Shown here: positions 6,521 through 12,737 of the stretch, in pieces
How positions within the stretch are numbered: the first letter of the stretch is position 1
How the letters are laid out: the number at the start of each line of letters is the position of its first letter
Source of the DNA: CAYNWK01 sp964400875
GTDB lineage: Bacteria > Chloroflexota > Anaerolineae > Anaerolineales > UBA4823
NCBI GenBank assembly: GCA_964400875.1
Contig: CAYNWK010000124.1
Coordinates: 1-12,737 of the forward strand
Length of the DNA: 12,737 nucleotides
Reading direction: 5' to 3'
Notes under the pieces: generated by a model
Database searches by the model: none
Told to the model about the DNA's origin: nothing
The model's input: the letters and a program-made list of their open reading frames with translations, nothing else
Position numbers and translations under genes: made by a program

Positions 6521-7345
6521 TCAAACCTCCTCATGCGCTTCGGAAGATTGGGAAGTTTGCTCTGCTTCGCGGTGGCGCCAGAACAAGACCCCCGCCGCGA
6601 CCAGGGCGACCACCGCCATGAGAGCCTGGTTGATGTTCAAGCCGCCCACCTGGGAGGGGTTCAAACGTAAGAACTCGAGCAGGAACCGGGCAACCGGATA
6701 GCCGATCAGGTAAATCAGGAAAAGGTCGCCGTGTTTTAGTCGTTCCTGGTAGCGTCGGCCGATCCATAAGAGCAGCCCCGCCAGGATTAAATTCCACAGC
6801 GATTCGTATAAGAATAACGGGTGGTAAGTAGCCTGGTCCTGGAACCCGGGCAGGCGGTACTGCGGATCGATGGTGATCGCCCAGGGCAGGTTGGTCGGCG
6901 CGCCGTATAACTCCTGGTTGACGAAATTTCCCCAGCGGCCGATCGCCTGGCCCAAGGCGAGTGCCGGCGCAACGATGTCCAACCAGACCAGAAAATTTTG
7001 TTTCATCCGGCGGGTGTAGAAGTACAGCGCCAGGACACCGCCGACCACTGCGCCGGGGATGCCCAGACCGCCGTTCCAGATGGCCAGCGCATCGAGAGGG
7101 TGGGTGAGGTAATAGCGAGTAGTGATGCCGGCTGCCACCATGTTTTCAGGAGGGGTGAGGATGTGCCAGATACGCGCGCCGATGATGCCGCCGATCAAAA
7201 CCCAGACCAGGCCGTCCCAGACGATTTCTGTATTTAGATCCCTGCGCTTGGCTTCCCGGTCTGCCAAGAAGGCCGCGGCCAATGCCCCGAACATTAGAAT
7301 GATCCCGTAAAACCGGATGTATAAGGGCCCTACTTGAATTCCCAT
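6521..7345 (-). CDS. lgt: Prolipoprotein diacylglyceryl transferase
   Basis: A 274-residue integral membrane enzyme that moves the diacylglyceryl group of phosphatidylglycerol to the lipobox cysteine of prolipoproteins, the first step of lipoprotein maturation. The Lgt signature GRWGNFVNQELYG lies at 136-148. HPLFLYE (175-181) and the C-terminal YPVARFLLEF (216-225) match the Tyr/Arg/Glu positions known to matter in E. coli Lgt. GARIWH (56-61) is the early conserved motif. Where E. coli has an essential His in SFHGG, this protein has GLGIPGAV (94-101), a variant I also associate with other phyla. About seven membrane helices are apparent. The start MGIQVGPLYIRFYG is family-typical; upstream in-frame sequence is not Lgt-like and overlaps the preceding gene. 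AGAGAAG lies just before it. It follows the phosphatidyltransferase by 74 bases. Confidence 0.96.
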   Translation of the reverse strand: MGIQVGPLYIRFYGIILMFGALAAAFLADREAKRRDLNTEIVWDGLVWVLIGGIIGARIWHILTPPENMVAAGITTRYYLTHPLDALAIWNGGLGIPGAVVGGVLALYFYTRRMKQNFLVWLDIVAPALALGQAIGRWGNFVNQELYGAPTNLPWAITIDPQYRLPGFQDQATYHPLFLYESLWNLILAGLLLWIGRRYQERLKHGDLFLIYLIGYPVARFLLEFLRLNPSQVGGLNINQALMAVVALVAAGVLFWRHREAEQTSQSSEAHEEV

Positions 7346-7419
7346 AACGCTTCTCTCAGTTAACCTCTGGCCGGATGTGTAGAAAGATGCCCAGTTCGCC
7401 AGGCCGGCGGGAGTCCCGG

Positions 7420-8028
7420 TTACTGTGCCTGGCGGCGCACATCGACGATGCGCTGGACGGCGGTGAAATTGGCGAACACGGCGATGATCCACAAGCCGAT
7501 CAGGGGCAGGTTGATCACCAGCGCCGGAGCGAGCACCAAATAGCGCTCCATGCGGGTAAGGACGCCCACCTTCGTTTCGTAACCCAAGGATTGCGCCCGG
7601 GCGCGTACGTAAGAAACCAGGACCGAGCCGGCCGCGGCGGCGAAGGTGATCAAAGTAGCCAGCCAGTCGCCCTGCTGCGAATAATAGAACAACAAACCGG
7701 CGAAGATAACCAGCTCCGAATAACGGTCGGTGACCGAGTCGACAAAGGCCCCAAAGTCGCTGGGTTCGCTGCGTAAACGGGCCATGGTGCCATCCAAGGC
7801 ATCAATCGGCCCCATCAATAAGATTAACAACCCACCCAAGGTCATCTGCCCCTGGGCCAAAAAAAATGCGCCCAGGGTGTTGCCCAATAATCCCAAGATA
7901 GTGATGGTGTTGGGCATCAGCCCCAGGCTGTTGAGAAACGCTCCGACGGGGTCCAAAAAACCTTTAAAGCGGACCCGCATCTGGTCGGTTAACGTCATCC
8001 GTTTCTTTTTTTCTGCTACCTGCTCCAC
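7420..8028 (-). CDS. CDP-alcohol phosphatidyltransferase
   Basis: A 202-residue membrane enzyme that swaps the CMP of a CDP-activated lipid (or alcohol) for an alcohol headgroup. The full family signature is present: Asp76, Asp79-Gly80, Ala83-Arg84, Gly93, Asp97 and Asp101, in the pattern DxxDGxxARx8GxxxDxxxD. SYVRARAQSLG (139-149) and the later RMER (159-162) resemble the inositol-phosphate-type (AIPS/PIP synthase) branch more than classical PgsA. The product could therefore be phosphatidylinositol phosphate or phosphatidylglycerol phosphate. Five to six membrane helices are apparent. The start is a GTG at 8028 with AGGAA eight bases upstream; Met11 is a less likely alternative. It is first in the five-gene minus-strand cluster, and a phospholipid-making enzyme just ahead of Lgt, a consumer of phosphatidylglycerol, makes biochemical sense. 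Confidence 0.9.
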   Translation of the reverse strand: MEQVAEKKKRMTLTDQMRVRFKGFLDPVGAFLNSLGLMPNTITILGLLGNTLGAFFLAQGQMTLGGLLILLMGPIDALDGTMARLRSEPSDFGAFVDSVTDRYSELVIFAGLLFYYSQQGDWLATLITFAAAAGSVLVSYVRARAQSLGYETKVGVLTRMERYLVLAPALVINLPLIGLWIIAVFANFTAVQRIVDVRRQAQ

Positions 8029-8091
8029 TGAAGGTGTTCCTGCCTTTCTATGTGATCCGGCAAACTGCGCAACTCAACCAATACGTCGAGT

Positions 8092-8120
8092 ATGCTATCC
8101 TATGGAGAGATCACTGTCAA
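8092..8120 (-). promoter_or_regulatory. Promoter of the phosphatidyltransferase-lgt-ABC operon
   Basis: On the minus strand a perfect TTGACA (8115-8120) is followed after exactly 17 bases by TAGCAT (8092-8097). Transcription would start near 8085, leaving a leader of about 57 nt before the GTG at 8028. It lies just past the ftsK stop, and no terminator is seen between, so some read-through from ftsK is possible. Confidence 0.7.
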
Positions 8121-8146
8121 GCGCAATTGATAAGTCTGAACTTTAG

Positions 8147-10384
8147 TTAATCTTCATTGAACAAGGGGATCTCATCCTCCGGTCCCATGATCACGTCGCG
8201 TTCCTTGCCGCCTCCCTGATTGGGGCCGACGACGCCTAATTCCTCCAGCTCGTCGATGAGGCGTGCGGCGCGCGGGTAGCCAACCCGCAGACGGCGCTGC
8301 AGCATGGAGGCGCTGGCCCGTTGGGTATCCCGCACGATTTCGATCGCTTTGACGATCAAGTCGTCCTTCTCCGCCAGGGCCGCTTCTTCATCCAGCAGCT
8401 GCTCCCAGGGCGGCTCTTCCTCATCTGATTCCGGCGTATCCGCCTTCTGCCAGAACTTGATCACCCGTTCGATCTCTTGATCGGTGACGATGACTCCCTG
8501 TGCGCGCATCGGGCTGCCGGCTTCCGGAGGCAGGAAGAGCATATCTCCACGCCCCAGCAGCGTTTCGGCACCGGTGGTGTCCAGGATAACGCGCGAGTCC
8601 ACCGAGGAGGCCACTGCGAAGGAGATGCGCGCTGGGAAATTCGCTTTGATCAGCCCAGTGACCACGTCGGTGCTCGGCCGCTGGGTGGCGACTACCAGGT
8701 GGATGCCGGTGGCGCGCGCCATTTGGGCCAGGCGAACCAGGGCGTGCTCAGTTTGGTCCGGGGCGGACATCATCAGGTCGGCGAGCTCATCGAGCATGAC
8801 CACGATCTTGGGCAGTATCTCGGCATCCCTGCGGCGGCGCATCTTGCGGTTGTAGGAGTCGATATTGCGCGAGCGGGTCGATTCGAGCAGCTTATAGCGC
8901 CGGTCCATCTCCGCCACCGTCCAGCGCAGCACCCCCAGGATGCGTTCCAGGTCGGTCTCAACTTTGCCGAACAAGTGCGGCAAACCGTTGAAGCGCACCA
9001 GCTCGACCATCTTGGGATCGATCATCACCAGGCGCAGGTCTTCGGGGGTGTTATTCATCACCAGGCAGGTGGTCAGGGCGGCGATGCCAACCGATTTGCC
9101 TGAGCCAGTTGTGCCGGCGATCAGCAAGTGGGGCATGCTGCCCAGGTCGGCGACGACAGCCTGCCCGGACACGTCGCGCCCCAGGGCGATGGTCAGGGGC
9201 GAGCCGAACTTGTAAAAGGCTTCGGTCTCCAGGATGGGGCGCAAGCGCACCAATGAGGATTTTGAGTTGGGCACTTCCACGCCGACGAAAGGACGCCCGG
9301 GCACCGGCGCTTCGATGCGCAGCCGCTCGGCCGAGAGCGCCAGAGCCAGATCACGGGATAAAGATGAGATCTGGGCAACGCGCACCTTCTGGCGGTTGCG
9401 ATCTTCTTCGGGGTTCCCGGATTTCTCGATATAACCGGGTTCGACGGCAAATTGCGTCACCGTTGGGCCGACCTGGAAACCGATCACCTTGGCCGGGATG
9501 CCGAACTCGGCCAGGGTTTTCTCGATCAGTCCTGCGGTCAGATTGATGTGGCGCTCGTCCGGGCGGGCGGCGCGCTCGTCGGCCAGCAGATCGAGCGAGG
9601 GCAGGCGGTCGTCGCGCGGCGGAGGTTTGGCGTTGGTTTCTTCATTTAGCTGGATGCGGAATCGTTTGCGGAATTCTGCCGGCAGGCGCGGCGTCTTGCC
9701 TTTGCGCGGTTTCTCTCCACTAACGGGCTGGCTGGCGCCCTCATCCATTTCGCTGACGCTGACCGCGCCGCGGTTAATCGGGAAGGGCCTCCCGGCCGAC
9801 TCTTGCCGGCGCCGAACGCTTTGCCCTAAAGCGATCAAAGCGGGTCCGAGCTCCAAGCCCACCACAGTGCACAAGAGAAAAACCAGGCACAACAAGCCGA
9901 TCAGCAGCCAGTCCGGCTGGATCATCAGGCTGAGCAGTTCAGCCAGCCCCCACCCAACCCAACCGCCGTCTAACCCGACGGCAGCCCTCTGCACCGAAGC
10001 GCCGCCCAGCAAGGTCAGTAATGCGAGCAGCGCAAAAGCGGCCCCCTCCAGGAGCAGCACCCGCGCCCACGGGATCCGGGTGGGTTCACCCGGAGGCTGG
10101 CGCAGCAGGTATATGCCTAGTACGGCAAACACCAAGACGACCAGCAGGTTGCCCTGGCCTAACAAGCGCTGCAAGAGCTGAGACCACCAATCAAGCAGCG
10201 CGCCGCCGGTGAAACCATACACCGCCAGGGCGGTCATCAGCGCGACTGCCAGGGAGAGCACGCCGCCGATGTCCCAGGCAAAACGCTCGAATCGGATAAA
10301 AAAATCGAACAGTTTGTCCAACCAGTCGCGCAATAGACCCGGTTGTGAAGCAGCGTATTTGCGGTTTATTTTCTTCTTGGCCAT
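8147..10384 (-). CDS. ftsK: DNA translocase FtsK/SpoIIIE
   Basis: A 745-residue septal DNA pump that clears chromosome DNA during division. The N-terminal membrane domain (about 40-180) has four hydrophobic segments near 40-58, 79-94, 108-127 and 158-177. A short basic/acidic linker follows (about 190-280), much shorter than that of E. coli FtsK, so the size is SpoIIIE-like. The motor carries Walker A GTTGSGKS (424-431), MIDPK (454-458), Walker B VVMLDE (528-533) and TQRPSTDVVTG (567-577). A winged-helix gamma domain (about 675-733, with SMLQRRLRVGYPRAARL) would read orienting DNA sequences. An acidic tail ends the protein. It begins 3 bases after the EamA stop without a clear Shine-Dalgarno, suggesting coupled translation. 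Confidence 0.96.
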   Translation of the reverse strand: MAKKKINRKYAASQPGLLRDWLDKLFDFFIRFERFAWDIGGVLSLAVALMTALAVYGFTGGALLDWWSQLLQRLLGQGNLLVVLVFAVLGIYLLRQPPGEPTRIPWARVLLLEGAAFALLALLTLLGGASVQRAAVGLDGGWVGWGLAELLSLMIQPDWLLIGLLCLVFLLCTVVGLELGPALIALGQSVRRRQESAGRPFPINRGAVSVSEMDEGASQPVSGEKPRKGKTPRLPAEFRKRFRIQLNEETNAKPPPRDDRLPSLDLLADERAARPDERHINLTAGLIEKTLAEFGIPAKVIGFQVGPTVTQFAVEPGYIEKSGNPEEDRNRQKVRVAQISSLSRDLALALSAERLRIEAPVPGRPFVGVEVPNSKSSLVRLRPILETEAFYKFGSPLTIALGRDVSGQAVVADLGSMPHLLIAGTTGSGKSVGIAALTTCLVMNNTPEDLRLVMIDPKMVELVRFNGLPHLFGKVETDLERILGVLRWTVAEMDRRYKLLESTRSRNIDSYNRKMRRRRDAEILPKIVVMLDELADLMMSAPDQTEHALVRLAQMARATGIHLVVATQRPSTDVVTGLIKANFPARISFAVASSVDSRVILDTTGAETLLGRGDMLFLPPEAGSPMRAQGVIVTDQEIERVIKFWQKADTPESDEEEPPWEQLLDEEAALAEKDDLIVKAIEIVRDTQRASASMLQRRLRVGYPRAARLIDELEELGVVGPNQGGGKERDVIMGPEDEIPLFNED

Positions 10385-10387
10385 AAA

Positions 10388-11353
10388 TCAGGTCTCAATC
10401 GGGCTGACTGGGGCTGTTTCCCTCACCTCGCTGCGGGTGGCGATAAAGATCCCAGCCAGGATAAGTATAGCACCAAATAGCTTTATCACTGTGGGCCTCT
10501 CGGCCAGCAGGAAATAGGCCAGGATGGTCGAGCCGATCGGTTCGCCCAGCTGGGTGATTGAAACATAAGCCGCGGAGAGGTATGCCAGGGCGTAATTAAA
10601 GGATGAATGACCGATCAGCTGAGGAACCAAGGCCAGCAGCAGAAACCAGCCGTACGTGATCGGCGGGTAACCCCACAAAGCTCCGCCGCTCACCAGGACC
10701 AGGGCCGTCAGCATCACCCCAGCCATGCCGTAAACGACGAAAATATAGGTGACCAGCGACATACCCACGCGCAAACGGCGGCCCAGGATGAAGTACCCGG
10801 CCGCCATGATCGCGCCGGCCAGCGCCAGTAGATCCCCCAGGAACGCCTCTCCAGACAAGAATTCGCTCCACGAAGGGCAAGCCAAACCTGCCGCGCTCAA
10901 CCGGCAAGTGTCGCTCAATCCGACGGTCACGCCGCCGATTAACGCCAATCCCAAACCGGTCAGGATCGGCCTGGTGAGCGGTTCCTTAAGCGCCAACGGC
11001 GATAACAAGGCGACCCATAAAGGCGCGGTGGTAACCAGCACGACGGAACTGGCTACCGTGGTGTATTCCAACGAGGAGATCCAGGCGGCGAAGTGCAGCG
11101 CCAGGAAGACGCCGGATATCAACGCCAGGCGCAAGTCAGAAGCGCTTAGCGCGCGCAGTTCGGCGCGTTTGCGGGTCAGGGCGATTGGGGCGAGCAGCAG
11201 GGTGGCGATCACCAGCCGGTAAGCGGCGATGACCAGCGATGAAGTGTACTCCTGAGCGTAGCGAATAAAAATCGATGCCGTGGAAACGGCCAGAATCCCG
11301 ACGACCAGGACCAGCAACGGCGGCAGCGGTGGGGCATCCTTGGAAAGATTCAT
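10388..11353 (-). CDS. DMT superfamily (EamA) transporter
   Basis: A 321-residue inner-membrane carrier with about ten hydrophobic helices in two EamA repeats (roughly 13-146 and 172-306). The repeat hallmarks are visible: TTVASSVVLVTTAPLWVALLSPLALKE spans 98-124 in the first, and SITQLGEPIGSTILAYFLLAE spans 265-285 in the second. An insert between the repeats (about 147-170) holds two cysteines (150, 159), which may lie outside the membrane. Family members export amino acids or other metabolites, or carry nucleotide sugars; the substrate cannot be named. The start at 11353 has AGAGG only three bases upstream, a tight spacing. The gene runs into ftsK after three bases and diverges from sod. 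I see no convincing promoter for it. Confidence 0.92.
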   Translation of the reverse strand: MNLSKDAPPLPPLLVLVVGILAVSTASIFIRYAQEYTSSLVIAAYRLVIATLLLAPIALTRKRAELRALSASDLRLALISGVFLALHFAAWISSLEYTTVASSVVLVTTAPLWVALLSPLALKEPLTRPILTGLGLALIGGVTVGLSDTCRLSAAGLACPSWSEFLSGEAFLGDLLALAGAIMAAGYFILGRRLRVGMSLVTYIFVVYGMAGVMLTALVLVSGGALWGYPPITYGWFLLLALVPQLIGHSSFNYALAYLSAAYVSITQLGEPIGSTILAYFLLAERPTVIKLFGAILILAGIFIATRSEVRETAPVSPIET

Positions 11354-11374
11354 GATCCTCTAAGCGTGTTCGAC

Positions 11375-11404
11375 TTGACAAAAGGTAGCCGGGAAGCTTA
11401 CAAT
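11375..11404 (+). promoter_or_regulatory. Promoter of the sod-ferredoxin unit
   Basis: A perfect TTGACA (11375-11380) and TACAAT (11399-11404) lie 18 bases apart. A start near 11411 gives a leader of about 90 nt. No palindromic operator was recognised in the leader. Confidence 0.7.
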
Positions 11405-11500
11405 CAAATATGGCGGGCTTCTTCAATGCTACATCACTAGCCTGTTATCAGTCAACCCAACAAAATTTAACCTTATATTGAGCGACCAAAGGAGTGTGTC

Positions 11501-12109
11501 ATGGCTTTCGAACTTCCTTCCTTACCCTATGCGTTTGACGCATTGGAGCCCTATATTGACGCCCAGACGATGGAGATCCACCATAACAAGCACCACAACG
11601 GCTATGTAAGCAAGCTCAACGCCGCACTGGAGGGCCATCCCGACCTGGCCAATAAATCGCTGGATGAGCTGATGGGCAATCTGAACAGCATCCCCGAAGA
11701 CATTCGCACGGCAGTCCGCAACAACGGCGGCGGCCACTACAATCACAGCATCTTTTGGACCGTGATGTCGCCCAACGGCGGCGGCGAGCCGAAAGGCGCT
11801 CTGGCCTCGGCGATCTCGGATGCGTTTGGAGATTTCTCCAGCTTCAAAGATAAGTTCAGCAGCGCAGCTGGAAGCCGCTTTGGCAGCGGTTGGGCCTGGC
11901 TGGGCTTGAAAGGTGGAAAACTGACCGTTCTTTCGATGCCAAACCAGGATGTCCCGTTGATGGAAGGGCTCACGCCGATTCTGGGTATCGATGTGTGGGA
12001 ACACGCTTACTATCTGAAATACCAGAACCGCCGGCCCGAATACGTTTCCAATTGGTGGAACGTGGTCAATTGGGAAGAGGTCGCCCGCCGCTACGAGAAG
12101 GCAAAATAA
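11501..12109 (+). CDS. sodA: Superoxide dismutase, Mn-type
   Basis: A 202-residue cytosolic enzyme that dismutes superoxide to oxygen and hydrogen peroxide. The four metal ligands are intact: His27, His82, Asp164 and His168, with DVWEHAYYLKYQNRRPEY at 164-181 as the family signature. The GGGHYNHSIFW motif (76-86; Gly in place of the Fe-type Gln) and Gln149 in SMPNQD indicate the manganese type or a cambialistic enzyme. No signal peptide is seen. AAAGGAG lies six bases before the ATG. It has its own strong promoter and precedes a ferredoxin gene by 66 bases with no terminator between. Such enzymes also occur in anaerobes facing oxygen, so it does not prove an aerobic lifestyle. The Mn assignment follows from these residues only. 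Confidence 0.96.
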   Translation: MAFELPSLPYAFDALEPYIDAQTMEIHHNKHHNGYVSKLNAALEGHPDLANKSLDELMGNLNSIPEDIRTAVRNNGGGHYNHSIFWTVMSPNGGGEPKGALASAISDAFGDFSSFKDKFSSAAGSRFGSGWAWLGLKGGKLTVLSMPNQDVPLMEGLTPILGIDVWEHAYYLKYQNRRPEYVSNWWNVVNWEEVARRYEKAK

Positions 12110-12175
12110 GGCGCATCCTCTGAGCGAGCCAGGCGGCCGCGGTGAAGAGGTGCTCTAAACTGGAGGAGTAACACG

Positions 12176-12619
12176 ATGACCTACATTATTACCAGCCTGT
12201 GCCTGCGTGACTCCAGTTGCGTGGACGTTTGTCCGGTCGAATGCATTGTGCCTGGCAAGCCTATGGAGCAGTGGCCCTGGTACTACATCGATCCGGATAC
12301 CTGCATCGACTGCGGCGCGTGCGTTCCCGAATGCCCCTTCGAGGCTATCTTCCCCGAAGATGAGGTGCCGATCGCATATGAAGCGCGCGGGGATGAAGTG
12401 GTTGCCAAGCCTGCCGGAACCCCCGGATATGACCAGCCCTACGACGGTGAGAACCAATACGGCGATCCGGTACACCTGGATCACACCCGTGTGCTGGAAG
12501 CCGGGGAGGTGCTCGACCTGACCAAAGACAATCCCCCGAACTATCATTACTTTGGCGTCAGCCATCCGGACGATGAAGGGGAGGTCGAGTTCGGTATGGG
12601 CTACGCAGCGCTGGACTAG
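12176..12619 (+). CDS. Seven-iron (3Fe-4S/4Fe-4S) ferredoxin with acidic C-terminal extension
   Basis: A 147-residue small electron carrier. The N-terminal third is a ferredoxin domain with Cys9, Cys15, Cys19-Pro and Cys23, then CIDCGACVPECP (43-54; Cys43, 46, 49, 53). By analogy with Azotobacter FdI, Cys9, 15 and 53 would hold a 3Fe-4S cluster, and Cys19, 43, 46 and 49 a 4Fe-4S cluster. Cys23 matches the free cysteine. From about 65 to 147 runs an acidic tail rich in Asp, Glu, Pro and Tyr without further cysteines, longer than the tail of most seven-iron ferredoxins. GGAGGAG lies seven bases before the ATG. It is probably co-transcribed with sod, and a terminator follows. Partner enzymes are unknown. 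Confidence 0.93.
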   Translation: MTYIITSLCLRDSSCVDVCPVECIVPGKPMEQWPWYYIDPDTCIDCGACVPECPFEAIFPEDEVPIAYEARGDEVVAKPAGTPGYDQPYDGENQYGDPVHLDHTRVLEAGEVLDLTKDNPPNYHYFGVSHPDDEGEVEFGMGYAALD

Positions 12620-12646
12620 TAAGCGAGCCTGAAAGCGAGTTACCCG

Positions 12647-12684
12647 CCGGGTTGGTCTGAGAGATCAACCCGGTTTTTCTTTTC
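12647..12684 (+). terminator. Intrinsic terminator after the ferredoxin gene
   Basis: CCGGGTTG (12647-12654) pairs with CAACCCGG (12666-12673). The stem can extend inward by GTCT/AGAT with one G-U pair, leaving a 3-base loop. TTTTTCTTTT follows. Nothing was recognised in the last 53 bases of the window. Confidence 0.9.
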
Positions 12685-12737
12685 AATACCTTCGCCATTT
12701 ATGGCGATGGAACCTGCACATTAACAGCATGAATACA

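Noticed and set aside
7346..7492. N-terminal extension of Lgt
   Set aside because: Not Lgt-like, overlaps the phosphatidyltransferase gene, and the family start motif lies at 7345.
11405..11460. Possible minus-strand promoter for the EamA gene
   Set aside because: The best pair (TTGAAG, 17 bases, TTGTAA) has a poor -10, so I left it out.

Overview
The window looks like a piece of bacterial chromosome, mostly GC-rich. I infer a Chloroflexota (Anaerolineae-like) organism from the general character of the proteins and gene neighbourhoods, but no 16S or other decisive marker is present, so treat the taxonomy as a guess. No phage, CRISPR array, IS transposase or integrase is visible.

Layout. (1) 1-1894: an FAD/NAD(P)H monooxygenase-like oxidoreductase (minus) and a TetR-type regulator (plus) diverge from an AT-rich 99-bp spacer. 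That spacer carries two face-to-face promoters with overlapping -10 boxes and palindromic operator-like half-sites. (2) 1895-2426: a gene-less stretch ending in an intact tRNA-Glu(TTC) on the minus strand, with its own promoter and terminator. Downstream of the tRNA lie two decayed tandem copies of a unit made of a tRNA T-arm, a spacer and a terminator-like hairpin. (3) 2492-3090: an HNH endonuclease (plus) whose extended -10 promoter implies an almost leaderless mRNA, closed by a strong terminator. (4) 3091-3320: a gap with an interspersed palindromic repeat.

(5) 3321-8120: a five-gene minus-strand cluster read from a good sigma-70-like promoter at 8092-8120. The order is CDP-alcohol phosphatidyltransferase, prolipoprotein diacylglyceryl transferase (lgt), ABC ATPase, ABC-2 permease fused to a SpoIIM-like domain, and a tRNase Z-like metallo-beta-lactamase protein. 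Membrane lipid headgroup synthesis, lipoprotein lipidation (which uses phosphatidylglycerol) and an exporter fit an envelope-related operon. (6) 8147-11353: a DMT/EamA transporter followed 3 bases later by the DNA translocase FtsK/SpoIIIE, both on the minus strand. (7) 11375-12684: a plus-strand unit with a near-consensus promoter, Mn-type superoxide dismutase, a seven-iron-type ferredoxin with a long acidic tail, and a strong terminator.

The core genes look ordinary. The parts most worth a second look are the SpoIIM-ABC permease fusion, the eroded tandem tRNA-end array beside tRNA-Glu, and the compact divergent control region of the oxidoreductase/TetR pair, which may be an acquired cassette next to that tRNA.
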